Below, one piece after another: positions 38,984-47,800 of a stretch of 64,000 nucleotides of DNA (position 1 is the stretch's first letter; each line of letters begins with the position of its first letter). The stretch is from Flavonifractor porci. Its GTDB lineage: Bacteria; Bacillota; Clostridia; Oscillospirales; Oscillospiraceae. Both the position numbers and the translations under genes were made by a program. The notes under the pieces are model-generated. The model saw only the letters and a program-made list of their open reading frames with translations. It did not search any database and was not told where the DNA came from. Where the stretch lies: the NCBI RefSeq assembly GCF_037572415.1, contig NZ_JBBHLB010000001.1, positions 372,001 through 436,000 of the forward strand, read 5' to 3'.

Positions 38984-40510
38984 TTATCGTTTTCTGGGGA
39001 TGAGCAGCAGCTGTCCGTCGGGCAGCTCCTCCTCTTCCAGGGCATTGGCCTGCATCACGTCCCGGGCGGTGGTGCCGTAGGCCTTGGCGATGTCCCACAG
39101 CCGCTCTCCCCCGCTCACCATCCGCAGCACGATGGAGGGCTGACCGGCGTGGTCAATGGGGGCATTCTCATCGAAGGACACGGCGCTGACGGCGGCAGCC
39201 TTGCTGCCGGTGAGAGCCAGCCAGGCAAATCGCACCGGGAACCGGACCTCCGCGCCCCCGGAGGCGGGCGCCCCATATACCGGAGCGGTACAGGCGCACC
39301 GGCAGGAGCACCGGGCCCCCTCGGGCAGCTCCACCGGGCAGGATACCGGGATGGTGCGGGTGACAGCCGCCGTCTCCCCCGACTCGGTGCGGCAGAGCAG
39401 ATGTACATTGGCCTGAACGGTGAGGGATACCCGCTCCCCCTCCCGGCTCTGGGTCACGTCTCCCATGGTCACATAGGCGTCCAGCACATCCTGAGGAGCC
39501 ACGCCGGTCTCCAGCAGCTCCCGGACAGCCACCTCCCGCTCTCCACGGTCGGCCACCCGGCTCAGGTCCATGGTGCGGGTCTCGTTGTCCAGCTGATAGA
39601 GGGTGGAGTACACGTCGGTGAGCAGGGTGAGGCTCCGCTCCTCCCGGATCACCGCCTGGGCCAGCAGGCCCATGGATACGCTGATGGTGCGCCCGTCCCC
39701 GTCGTCCAGCTCACAGCTCAGATCAGTGAGGATCAGCCCCACCTGACACATGGCCTCCTCCCCAGCGCCGCTCACCTCCATCAGCTGGGAGATGGGCAGC
39801 TCAAACTCCCCGGTGCTCAGCCCGCCGTCGGCACAGCGGTAGAGCACCTGGAGCCGGGCGGAGCCCTTGAAAATCAGCTTGCTGCCGATGACCTTGGCCT
39901 CCCCGCACTCCAGGGACACCCGCCACTTCAGCAGGGCCTCCGCCTCCGGGCGGCTGCCAGGCAGGGTCAGCTCATCGCTAAATGGGAAGGGTTTTTCCTG
40001 TACACATACTGTTACACAAGTGTTACAGTTCTGACTGAGCTGCTCCACCCCCGCCTGCTCCGGGTCGAGCACCGAGGCAGGGGCCCAGTCGGTCACCGGG
40101 GAGAATACCTGAACGTCCACCACCAAATCAGCCCGTACCAGCACCTTCCGGGGGTTGACCAGCCGGGCGTCCGCCCCCCGCAGCCGGGGCTGGGCCACCA
40201 CCTTGCAGCCGGGGGTGATGTCGGGGGAATCAGCAGTGCAGGTGAAGGGCAGATCCACCTCCAGCCTCCGCAGACCCACCTCCCCGTCGGGCTGGCACAG
40301 CAGCAGGGCGTGGATGGTGCCGGACAGCTCCACCCGGCCCTCCATGGCCTCCTTCCTATGGAGGCACACCACTCCCTCGGTATCGCAGACCTCCAGCAGG
40401 TCCGGGCAGGCGTCGGGTACGATGCTCTCTACCGTCTCCTCCTGCGCCACGGCGGCGTCCAGCACCCCGCGAAATCCGTCCAGCGCCGTCCGTTCCAGTT
40501 CCAGTTCCAT
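38984..40510 (-). CDS. sipL: SipL-like spore-coat morphogenetic protein (SPOCS/DUF3794 and LysM domains)
   Basis: 508 residues. Repeated SPOCS (DUF3794) beta domains occupy about residues 30-400 (ESIVPDACPDLLEVCDTEGV; RVELSGTIHALLLCQPDGEV; KGSARLQVLYRCADGGLSTG). A C-terminal LysM domain (about 460-508) reads MVSGGERLWDIAKAYGTTAR, DVMQANALEEEELPDGQLLL. In Clostridioides difficile SipL binds SpoIVA through LysM to fix the coat. It is 74 bases downstream of spoVM on the same strand, and spoIVA is in the same window, which strongly supports the call. Start ATG 40510 behind AAGGAG. It is synthesised in the mother cell. Confidence 0.9.
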   Translation of the reverse strand: MELELERTALDGFRGVLDAAVAQEETVESIVPDACPDLLEVCDTEGVVCLHRKEAMEGRVELSGTIHALLLCQPDGEVGLRRLEVDLPFTCTADSPDITPGCKVVAQPRLRGADARLVNPRKVLVRADLVVDVQVFSPVTDWAPASVLDPEQAGVEQLSQNCNTCVTVCVQEKPFPFSDELTLPGSRPEAEALLKWRVSLECGEAKVIGSKLIFKGSARLQVLYRCADGGLSTGEFELPISQLMEVSGAGEEAMCQVGLILTDLSCELDDGDGRTISVSMGLLAQAVIREERSLTLLTDVYSTLYQLDNETRTMDLSRVADRGEREVAVRELLETGVAPQDVLDAYVTMGDVTQSREGERVSLTVQANVHLLCRTESGETAAVTRTIPVSCPVELPEGARCSCRCACTAPVYGAPASGGAEVRFPVRFAWLALTGSKAAAVSAVSFDENAPIDHAGQPSIVLRMVSGGERLWDIAKAYGTTARDVMQANALEEEELPDGQLLLIPRKR

Positions 40511-40584
40511 AGCGTTCCACTCCTTGTACGGGCCATTGCCCAGACTGATTGCTGCTAGGGCAATATATGTACAAGGGGGTCCGG

Positions 40585-40686
40585 CTATGACCGGCTTTCC
40601 GGCGCCAGGTCGGATTTTTTGATGCCGAATACCAGCCTCAGCAGGCTGCTGAGGGCTTTGGGGGACTTCACTACCACGATCTTCAT
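40585..40686 (-). CDS. spoVM: Stage V sporulation protein M, membrane-curvature-sensing coat anchor
   Basis: Only 33 residues: MKIVVVKSPKALSSLLRLVF followed by GIKKSDLAPESRS. This matches the clostridial SpoVM pattern (MK-VVIKSPKFLSGILR-LFGIKK) with its amphipathic helix and basic tail. SpoVM marks the convex forespore membrane and recruits SpoIVA. ATG 40686 lies eight bases behind GGGAGG. Its place between thiN and sipL reproduces the thiN-spoVM order of Bacillus subtilis. Compared with B. subtilis (26 residues) the tail is a few residues longer. Confidence 0.88.
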   Translation of the reverse strand: MKIVVVKSPKALSSLLRLVFGIKKSDLAPESRS

Positions 40687-40689
40687 ACC

Positions 40690-40854
40690 TTATGCCTCCC
40701 TGTCAAGCCAATATCGTTTGAGCCAGCCAAAGCCCCGGCGGCCCAGCCAGGCCCCGGCCACAAAGACCGCCAGAGTGCCCGGACGAAACAGCAGCACCGC
40801 GCCCGCGCCGCACAGCGCCGCCGCGGCAAGGGCCTTCTTGCCCTCCAACGTCAA
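40690..40854 (-). CDS. Small putative membrane protein upstream of spoVM
   Basis: 54 residues from a TTG at 40854 (eight bases behind GGGAGG); a second TTG two codons on is an alternative. One hydrophobic stretch, ALAAAALCGAGAVLLFRPGT and LAVFVAGAWLG, is followed by a basic tail RRGFGWLKRYWLDREA. The stop is three bases before the spoVM ATG, so the two are translated together. I do not recognise the family. Position in front of spoVM and sipL suggests a sporulation membrane role, but a non-coding leader cannot be excluded. Confidence 0.5.
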   Translation of the reverse strand: MTLEGKKALAAAALCGAGAVLLFRPGTLAVFVAGAWLGRRGFGWLKRYWLDREA

Positions 40855-40940
40855 AACAGCCGCCTCCCTTCACTGGTTCTGTCCCAGTATACGCACAGGA
40901 AAGCGGTTGTGTTCATGCCCCAGAGGCGGACAACAAAATA

Positions 40941-40962
40941 GAGGGCGGCTTTTGCCGCCCCC
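40941..40962 (-). terminator. Weak terminator after thiN
   Basis: GGGCGGC / GCCGCCC with an AAAA loop on the minus strand; only a short T-rich tail. Some read-through into spoVM is possible. Confidence 0.5.
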
Positions 40963-40983
40963 TGTGGGGTATTCGGTATGCTT

Positions 40984-41634
40984 TTACGGTTCCCGCTGGC
41001 TGCGGATCACCAGCACCGCCCCCTCCTCCACCCCGATCTCCATCACCGGTGCGGCGGGCTCGTTGCTGACGGTCAGGGTGTCCCCACGGGTGAGTTCCGC
41101 TCCTTCCAGAGGATACTTGACTCCCCGCAAGGTAACACCCTTTACAATCTTGTCCAGGGAAATGATGGACAGATAGTGGTAGTGGGGCGTATCTTCCAGC
41201 GTAAGGGCGCCGTTCTCCAGAAAACGCACCTCGTTGTCCCCGTCGGCCATGACGACTTTGCCGCCCCGGTGGGCGATCCACTCCAGCAGCACCAGATTGG
41301 AAGCGGTGTGGTCCAGCCGCCCGCCGGTGCAGCCGCACAGCAGCAGCTCCTTGCAGCCCTGCTCCAGAGCCCAGTGGGCCGCCGCCTGGAGGTCGGTGAA
41401 GTCCTTCTCCACCGGCAGGGTGGCATAGGGCACGTTCCCGGCCGGGCCGCCGCCGGAGTCCCAGTCCCCAATCAGGTAGTCCGGTTTCAGCCCGGCGGCC
41501 AGGGCGGTTTGCAGCCCGCCGTCGGCGCAGATCACCGTCCAGTCCTCCCCCTCCAGATAATCCTCCAGAAAAGCCAGGTCGGCGCAGGGGGCTGCGCCGA
41601 CGATGAGGGCCTGTTTGGTTATTTTCTCTGCCAT
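40984..41634 (-). CDS. thiN: Thiamine pyrophosphokinase
   Basis: 216 residues. It transfers pyrophosphate from ATP to thiamine. Motifs: ICADGGLQTALAAGLKPDYL, IGDWDS, EKDFTDLQAAAHWAL (the D-TD pair for Mg-ATP), and CTGGRLDHTASNLVLL. The C-terminal beta domain closes with RSQREP. Start ATG 41634 with AAGGAAG ahead; it overlaps the end of rsgA by 16 bases. Neither rpe (usually between rsgA and thiN in Bacillus) nor a thiamine riboswitch is present. Confidence 0.93.
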   Translation of the reverse strand: MAEKITKQALIVGAAPCADLAFLEDYLEGEDWTVICADGGLQTALAAGLKPDYLIGDWDSGGGPAGNVPYATLPVEKDFTDLQAAAHWALEQGCKELLLCGCTGGRLDHTASNLVLLEWIAHRGGKVVMADGDNEVRFLENGALTLEDTPHYHYLSIISLDKIVKGVTLRGVKYPLEGAELTRGDTLTVSNEPAAPVMEIGVEEGAVLVIRSQREP

Positions 41635-42500
41635 TCCGGCACTTCCTTTGCCTGCTGGTACAGCCGCACATAGCTCTGGTGACGGCTGGCCGGGATCTCC
41701 CCCGCTTTCACCGCCGCAAGCACTGCACAGCCTTTTTCCTTTACATGGGCGCAGCCGGTGAACCGGCACTGGTCCAGATAGGGGGCGAACTCCCGGAAGG
41801 TGTATTGCAGTTCCTCCGGCCGCCGCAGCTCCATCTCCTCGGTATCGAAGGAGGAGAAGCCGGGGGTGTCGGCCACGATGGCCCCGTTGTCCAGCCGGAA
41901 CAGCTCCACATGGCGGGTGGTATGGCGGCCACGGCCCAGCTTATCGGACACCTCCCCCACCCGAATACGGAAGTCGGGCTGGAGGGCGTTGAGAATGGAG
42001 GACTTGCCCACGCCGGAGTTTCCTGTAAAGGCAGAAACCTTTCCTGCGATTGCAGCAGCAAGGGTGTCAATGCCTTCCCCCGTCTCGGCGCTCACCCGCA
42101 GGGTGGTAAAGCCCGCCCTGGTGTAGGTGTTGTACAGGCTGTCCGCCCCGTCCAGGTCGCACTTGTTGAGGATGATGATGCTTTCGCAGTCCCGCCCCTC
42201 GGCGATGGACACCACCCGGTCAATGAGGAAGGGGTCGGTGACCGGAATGGCCCCGGAGGCCACCACCACCAGCTGGTCGATGTTGGCCACCGCCGGGCGC
42301 TGGAACTCATTTTTCCGGGGCAGAATGGCGTCCAGAATGCCGCTCTCCCCCTCCAGGGGGGTAAACTCCACCCGGTCCCCCACCAGGGGGCTCACCTTCT
42401 GGTGGCGGAATTTGCCGCGACCCCGGCAGGCGGTGAGCCTGCCGGAGCCGTCGTCCACATAGTAGAAGCCGCTGAGGGCTTTTAAGATGATCCCTTCCAT
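41619..42500 (-). CDS. rsgA: Ribosome small-subunit-dependent GTPase A
   Basis: A 293-residue circularly permuted GTPase in late 30S assembly. An N-terminal OB fold (to about 65) precedes G4 ILNKCDL, G1 GNSGVGKSSILNAL and G3 DTPGFSSF, in that order. The C-terminal zinc module follows (CRFTGCAHVKEKGCAVLAAV). It is spaced one base from the pknB stop and co-transcribed. Confidence 0.95.
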   Translation of the reverse strand: MEGIILKALSGFYYVDDGSGRLTACRGRGKFRHQKVSPLVGDRVEFTPLEGESGILDAILPRKNEFQRPAVANIDQLVVVASGAIPVTDPFLIDRVVSIAEGRDCESIIILNKCDLDGADSLYNTYTRAGFTTLRVSAETGEGIDTLAAAIAGKVSAFTGNSGVGKSSILNALQPDFRIRVGEVSDKLGRGRHTTRHVELFRLDNGAIVADTPGFSSFDTEEMELRRPEELQYTFREFAPYLDQCRFTGCAHVKEKGCAVLAAVKAGEIPASRHQSYVRLYQQAKEVPEWQRK

Positions 42501-42501
42501 A

Positions 42502-44625
42502 TCAGCCGAAATTATAGGACTTGGTGGAGCTCAGCTCCCCATCGAAGTAGATGCTCACGGTCTGTTCCCCGCTGCCCTTCAGGGTGACCACCACCAGCTG
42601 CTGGACGGTGGGCAGGGTGTCCCGGTACTGCTCCTGACCATTCACGGTCACCACCACCGTCACCGTCTCCCGATCCTGGGGCAGGTTCACGTTGATGGGC
42701 AGGGACTTGAGCTCACCGCTGGGGGACTGGGTGGGCTGATCGGTGGGCGGAGTGGATTCATTGGGGGACGGGGTGGGCTCGGTGGTAGGCTCACCGGCGG
42801 AGGGATCAGGCCCCTTGCTCACCCGCAGACGGATGGCCTGGCCCTTCTCCACCTCGGTCTTGGGGTCAATGCTCTGCCAGCATACCCGGCCGGCCTCCAC
42901 AGAGTCGTCATATACCTCTTCCACGGAAACCACCAGACCCAGCTTGTCGGCGGCCTCCCGGGCATCCTGCTCCGTCATGGTCACAAAGTTGATGACGGTG
43001 ACCGGTTCCTCCTTCGGGCCGGTGCTCACCACCAGAGTGACCTTGTCCACGCCCTCCAGACTGGCGTCAGCCTTGGGGTCGGTGGAAATGACGTAATCCT
43101 TGGTCACGTCCTCGCTGGCCTCTTCCTGGATCACCAGGCTGCCCTTTTCCTCGCTGTAGCCCAGGGCATTGAGCTCACTGATGGCAATCCGCTTGTCCCG
43201 GTCCACCAGGTTGGGCATAACGCCCTTCTTCAGCTCGTCGGAGTCGCTGCCATTGCTCAGGTCCACGGTGATGGTAGCCCCCGCCTGGGCGTTGCGGCCA
43301 CCCTCCGGGTCCTGAGATACGATTTGGCCTGCGGGCAGACTGCTGTTCACCGTATTACCGACTACGATATGGAAGCCAGCCTCCACCACGCCGGAGTGCT
43401 GCTCGGCCTCCTCCACTGTCATGCCGGTGAGCTTGGGCACATTATACTGGGTGGAACCGCCGCCGCCCAAACCGTTAAAGAAGGAGAACCACAGGAACAC
43501 GCCCATGCCCACCAGGAACAGAGCCACCGCACCGATGGCCAGGAAGATGGGCAGGCGGCTGCCGCCGCCCCGGACCTCCTCATAGTCATCCTCGTACCGC
43601 TTGTTTTTGGTACGGGCGCGGGGGTCCTCCTCCCGCCGGGGACCTCTGGACCGGGTCCAGGTATCCTCCTCATAGCGGTCAGCGTGGGCGGGCTGAGCCC
43701 GCACATTGCTGGGGGTGTTGGCACCCAGCACCTGGGTGGGTTCATCCCCCTCGGTGACCAGCAGGTCCGCCGGAGTGTAGTCAAAGTTGATGGAGGGATT
43801 CTTGCGGAACTCCTCCAGATCGGCCAGCATGGCGTCGGCGGAGATATACCGCTGGTTCACGTCGGAGGCCATGGCCTTCATGGTGATGGCTTCCAGTGCC
43901 TCGGGGATCTCCGGATCGATCTCCCGGGGAGACAGCGGGATGGAATTGATGTGCTGGATGGCCACCGCCACCGGAGAATCCCCCTCATAGGGCAGGCGGC
44001 CGGTCACCATCTCATAGAGTACCACGCCGGCGGAGTAAATATCGCTGCGGGCGTCGATGTGGCTGCCCCGAGCCTGCTCGGGCGAGATATAGTGGACCGA
44101 GCCCAGGGCCTCCTGGGTCAGGGTGGCCTGAGCCGAGGAGGTGAGCCGGGCGATGCCAAAGTCGGCCACCTTCAGGGAGCCGTCCCGCAGCACCATCACA
44201 TTGTGGGGCTTGATGTCCCGGTGGATGATGCCCCGGCCGTGGGCGTGGGACAGGGCCTTCATGATCTGGGTGATGAAGTGCAGGGCCTCCCGCCAGGCCA
44301 GCTTGCCCCCCTTCTTCTGCATATACTGCTTGAGGGTGATGCCGTCCAGCAGCTCCATGACGATATAGTCCAGTTCGGGCGTGTGGGACACGTCATACAC
44401 CGCCATGATATTGGGATGGGACAGCATGGCAACGGCCTGGGACTCATCGTGGAAGCGGCGGCGGAACTCGGCGTCGGAGGCCAGCTCCTCCTTCAGGATC
44501 TTGATGGCCACCAGCCGGTTGAGCCGGTGATCCCGGCCCTTGTACACCACGGCCATGCCGCCGATGCCGATGCGCTCCAGGATTTCATATCGGTTGTCGA
44601 GTAATTTCCCTATGTACTGATCCAT
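42502..44625 (-). CDS. pknB: PASTA-domain Ser/Thr protein kinase
   Basis: 707 residues. The kinase domain (about 12-275) has the glycine loop ERIGIGGMAVVYKG, Lys in VAIKILK, the catalytic HRDIKPHNVM and ADFGIARL. An acidic/basic linker is followed by one membrane helix near residue 365 (LPIFLAIGAVALFLVGMGVF). Three PASTA domains follow outside (about 395-610: YNVPKLTGMTVEEAEQHSGV; GVMPNLVDRDKRIAISELNA; VTVINFVTMTEQDAREAADK), then a Pro/Thr-rich stretch and a C-terminal beta domain. It senses cell-wall fragments or lipid II and controls growth, division and dormancy. The matching phosphatase is encoded 17 bases upstream. Confidence 0.95.
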   Translation of the reverse strand: MDQYIGKLLDNRYEILERIGIGGMAVVYKGRDHRLNRLVAIKILKEELASDAEFRRRFHDESQAVAMLSHPNIMAVYDVSHTPELDYIVMELLDGITLKQYMQKKGGKLAWREALHFITQIMKALSHAHGRGIIHRDIKPHNVMVLRDGSLKVADFGIARLTSSAQATLTQEALGSVHYISPEQARGSHIDARSDIYSAGVVLYEMVTGRLPYEGDSPVAVAIQHINSIPLSPREIDPEIPEALEAITMKAMASDVNQRYISADAMLADLEEFRKNPSINFDYTPADLLVTEGDEPTQVLGANTPSNVRAQPAHADRYEEDTWTRSRGPRREEDPRARTKNKRYEDDYEEVRGGGSRLPIFLAIGAVALFLVGMGVFLWFSFFNGLGGGGSTQYNVPKLTGMTVEEAEQHSGVVEAGFHIVVGNTVNSSLPAGQIVSQDPEGGRNAQAGATITVDLSNGSDSDELKKGVMPNLVDRDKRIAISELNALGYSEEKGSLVIQEEASEDVTKDYVISTDPKADASLEGVDKVTLVVSTGPKEEPVTVINFVTMTEQDAREAADKLGLVVSVEEVYDDSVEAGRVCWQSIDPKTEVEKGQAIRLRVSKGPDPSAGEPTTEPTPSPNESTPPTDQPTQSPSGELKSLPINVNLPQDRETVTVVVTVNGQEQYRDTLPTVQQLVVVTLKGSGEQTVSIYFDGELSSTKSYNFG

Positions 44626-44642
44626 AGTTCATTACCCCCTTC

Positions 44643-45374
44643 TCAAAGGATCTGGAGGAGGACCGCCGTCACGTTGTCCGGCGCTCCTCTTGAGATGGTG
44701 ATGTCCCGCAGCCGCTGACAGCAGTCATCGGGATCGCCTCCGTGGATGACCTCGTAGAGCAGCTCCTGGTCAGAAAGAATGTTGCTCAGGCCATCGGAGC
44801 ACAGCAGCAGGTAGTCCCCGCTGACCAGCTCCCGCTCATACAGGTCGGCCCGGATGCGCTCCTCCGCGCCCAGAGCCCGGGTGATCAGGTTCTTTCGGGG
44901 ATGGGTGCGTGCCTGCTCCGGGGTGATGTCTCCCCGAGCCACCATGTCCTCCACCACCGAGTGGTCCCGGGTGAGCCGGGTGATGCCCTCCTCGTTGATG
45001 TGGTAGGCCCGGCTGTCTCCGATGTTCAGCAGGTAGGCGGTGTTCTCCACCACCATCACCGCCACCATGGTGGTGCCCATGCCGAAGCAGTCAGGGTCGG
45101 AGGTGGCCCGGCGGTATACCGCACCGTTGGCCTCCTCCGCCGCACGGGAGAGCACCGCGGGCGGCGGGGTGTCCGGCTCGCCCTGGGCGTGCTGGAGGGT
45201 ATCCACGAAGGTCTCCACGGCGATGAGGCTGGCGATATTGCCTGCCTTGGCGCCGCCCATACCGTCGCACACCACGCCTACAGCCAGGTGTTCCGACGGC
45301 ACATCTAAGTAATACCCGTCCTGATTCTGGGTACGCACCACACCTTTATCAGTGATGCCCCACGCTTTGATCAT
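44643..45374 (-). CDS. stp: PP2C-type Ser/Thr protein phosphatase
   Basis: A 243-residue metal-dependent phosphatase that reverses PknB phosphorylation. Metal-binding motifs: VVCDGMGGAKAGNIAS, GTTMVAVMV, LNIGDSRAY, TRDHSVVEDMV, LLCSDGLSNIL and APDNVTAVLL. All aspartates of the M1/M2 sites are in place. Encoded between rlmN and pknB, the standard order. Confidence 0.95.
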   Translation of the reverse strand: MIKAWGITDKGVVRTQNQDGYYLDVPSEHLAVGVVCDGMGGAKAGNIASLIAVETFVDTLQHAQGEPDTPPPAVLSRAAEEANGAVYRRATSDPDCFGMGTTMVAVMVVENTAYLLNIGDSRAYHINEEGITRLTRDHSVVEDMVARGDITPEQARTHPRKNLITRALGAEERIRADLYERELVSGDYLLLCSDGLSNILSDQELLYEVIHGGDPDDCCQRLRDITISRGAPDNVTAVLLQIL

Positions 45375-45461
45375 AGTGAATCAGCCTCTTTTCCAGCCGG
45401 CCGGCCCTGCTGCCCGGGCCTGCGGCAAAAACAATGACCTGGCTTTGGGAGCCAGTGCAGC

Positions 45462-46490
45462 TCAATCATCGGTATGCAGCATGGCCTTCCTGCGGAGCTG
45501 ACCACAGGAGGCGTCGATATCCCCGCCCAGCTTGCGCCGTACCGTGGCAGTGACGCCGTGGGACTCCAGGCGCTTCTGGAACTGGGCCACCCGGCGGCTG
45601 GGCTTGAGAGGGCTCTCCGCCACATGGTTCAGGGGGATCAGGTTCACATGGCCCGGGGTGCCCTTCAGGTGACTGGCCAGCAGGTCCGCCTGCCAGTCGG
45701 AATCGTTCACCCCGTCCACCATGGCGTACTCATAAGAGATCCGCCGTCCGGTCTTTTCAAAATACCGGCGGCAGGTGTCAAAGAGCTTCTCCACGCCCAC
45801 GCTTCTGTTCACCGGCATCAGCTTGCTGCGGGTCTCGTCGTCGGGCGCATGGAGAGATACCGATAGGGTTAATTGTAACTGATGCTCGGCCAGTTTGTCA
45901 ATTTTTTCGACCAGGCCGCAGGTGGACAGGGAGATGTGGCGCATCCCGATGTTGAGTCCGTCGGGGCTGTTGACCAGGGAGAGAAACCGCAGCACTGTGT
46001 CAAAGTTGTCCAGGGGTTCGCCGATGCCCATGAGCACAATATTGCTGATGGTGTGGCCGGAATCGATCTGCGTAAAGAGTACCTGGTCCAGCATTTCAGC
46101 AGGGGTCAAGTCTCTCACCTTGCCACCCAGGGTGGAGGCGCAGAAGGCGCACCCCATGCGGCAGCCCACCTGAGAGGAGATACACACAGTATTCCCATGA
46201 TGGTAGCGCATCAAAACGGTTTCAATGCAGTTTCCGTCGGAAAGCCGCCATAAGTATTTGATGGTGCCGTCCAGCGCAGATACCTGCTTGCGCTCCACCT
46301 CCGGCGGGCACAGGATACAGCTTGCCTTCAGTTTCTCCCGCAAAGCCTTGGACAGGTTGGTCATCTCATCGAAGGAGCGCACCCCCCGGTGGAGCCACTG
46401 AAAGACCTGCTTGGCCCGGAAGGCGGGCTCCCCCAGTTCCTTCAAATAGGCGGTCATCTCCGCCAGATCCATGGATTTGATGTCGGTCAT
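45462..46490 (-). CDS. rlmN: 23S rRNA (A2503-C2)/tRNA methyltransferase RlmN
   Basis: A 342-residue radical SAM enzyme. The [4Fe-4S]-binding CxxxCxxC is in GCRMGCAFCASTLGG; VLMGIGEPLDNF binds SAM; the second methyl-carrying cysteine is near the C-terminus in GGDIDASCGQLRRK. It methylates C2 of A2503 in 23S rRNA. The start overlaps rsmB by four bases. Confidence 0.96.
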   Translation of the reverse strand: MTDIKSMDLAEMTAYLKELGEPAFRAKQVFQWLHRGVRSFDEMTNLSKALREKLKASCILCPPEVERKQVSALDGTIKYLWRLSDGNCIETVLMRYHHGNTVCISSQVGCRMGCAFCASTLGGKVRDLTPAEMLDQVLFTQIDSGHTISNIVLMGIGEPLDNFDTVLRFLSLVNSPDGLNIGMRHISLSTCGLVEKIDKLAEHQLQLTLSVSLHAPDDETRSKLMPVNRSVGVEKLFDTCRRYFEKTGRRISYEYAMVDGVNDSDWQADLLASHLKGTPGHVNLIPLNHVAESPLKPSRRVAQFQKRLESHGVTATVRRKLGGDIDASCGQLRRKAMLHTDD

Positions 46491-47797
46491 GCCTTCCTCC
46501 TCAGCTTGGCAAAGAAAAAGCCGTCGGTGCCGTGGCGGTGGGGCCAGCAGGTCACCATGCCCTCCCCGGCCCCCTCAAAGTCGCCGGGCACTTCAAAGCC
46601 CTCTAATGTAAAGTCTTTATGCCTGTCTAAAAATGCCCGCACTACGTCCTCATTCTCCCGCTCCAACAGGGTGCAGGTGGCGTAGAGCAGCGCACCGCCC
46701 GGCTTGACGTAGCGGCACACGTTGTCCAGAATGGCCTTCTGCACCCGGGGCAGTCCCTCCAGAGGCTTGGGGTCCTTATAGCGGATATCCGGCTTCTTGC
46801 GGATGATGCCAAGTCCCGAGCAGGGCACATCGGCCAGCACCAGGTCAAATCCGTCAAGGAATTCTTCTTTACACTCCCTGCCGTCCAACACCTCCGCCGC
46901 AATACAACCCAGGCCTAACCGCTTGGCTCCCGCCCGGATCAGGTCCACCTTATGTGGGTGGATGTCGCAGGAGACCACCTTTCCCTCACCCCCCATGGCC
47001 ATGGCGGCGGCAAAGGACTTGCCGCCGGGGGCGGCGCAGGCGTCCAGCACATCCATCCCTTCTCTGGGCCCGGCGGCCAGTACCGCAAGCTTGGCGGCGG
47101 CATCCTGAATGTAAAAGAGCCCCTCCTGGAAGGCGGTCAACTCCTCCAGACTGCCGGTATGAGACAGCAGCAGGCAGTCGGGCAGCCAGGGGTGAGGCTG
47201 GACCTCCACCCCCTCCGCCCTGAGGGAATCGGTCACTTCTTCCACCGTGGCCTTGATGGTGTTTACCTGGGCGCAGGTGGGCGGCTCCCCATTGTCGGCG
47301 GCCATGAGGGCGGCAGCCTCCTCCCTGCCCAACCGGCGGGTAAAGAGATCGGCCAGCCACTGGGGATGGCTGTACCGCACCGCCGGGTCCTCCGGCGGCT
47401 CCAGGCTGTCCTTCTGCCGCACCAGAGACCGGAGCACACCGTTCACCAGACCGGCGGACCGGGGGTTCTTGGAGCCCTTCTGGGCCAGATCCACCGCCTC
47501 GCTGACAGCGGCATGGTCGGGCACTCTGTCAAGGAAAAGCAATTGATAAGCCCCAAGCCGCAAACTGTTGCGGACAGCGGGCTCCATCTTCTCCAGGCGT
47601 ACCGTGGACAACTTGCCCAGGTAGTGGTCCAGCAGCAGCCTGTTCTGGAGCACGCCGAAGCACAGCCGGGTAGTCAGCGCTGCGTCCCGGCTGTCCAGTC
47701 CGGCGGTACGCAGGATTTTCTTCAAAAAGCCGTCCGACCAGGCGCCCTGCTGTTCGCAGGCCACCAGGGCCCGGAGGGCCGCTTCTCTGGCTGTCAT
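46487..47797 (-). CDS. rsmB: 16S rRNA (C967-C5)-methyltransferase
   Basis: 436 residues: an N-terminal NusB-like RNA-binding domain (1-140, AREAALRALVACEQQ) and a C-terminal Rossmann methyltransferase. The latter carries DACAAPGGKSFAAAMAMGGE, the ADVPCSGLGIIRKKPDIRY motif IV with catalytic Cys, and a second Cys in YATCTLLERENEDVV. Standard position upstream of rlmN. Confidence 0.95.
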   Translation of the reverse strand: MTAREAALRALVACEQQGAWSDGFLKKILRTAGLDSRDAALTTRLCFGVLQNRLLLDHYLGKLSTVRLEKMEPAVRNSLRLGAYQLLFLDRVPDHAAVSEAVDLAQKGSKNPRSAGLVNGVLRSLVRQKDSLEPPEDPAVRYSHPQWLADLFTRRLGREEAAALMAADNGEPPTCAQVNTIKATVEEVTDSLRAEGVEVQPHPWLPDCLLLSHTGSLEELTAFQEGLFYIQDAAAKLAVLAAGPREGMDVLDACAAPGGKSFAAAMAMGGEGKVVSCDIHPHKVDLIRAGAKRLGLGCIAAEVLDGRECKEEFLDGFDLVLADVPCSGLGIIRKKPDIRYKDPKPLEGLPRVQKAILDNVCRYVKPGGALLYATCTLLERENEDVVRAFLDRHKDFTLEGFEVPGDFEGAGEGMVTCWPHRHGTDGFFFAKLRRKA

Positions 47798-47800
47798 ATA

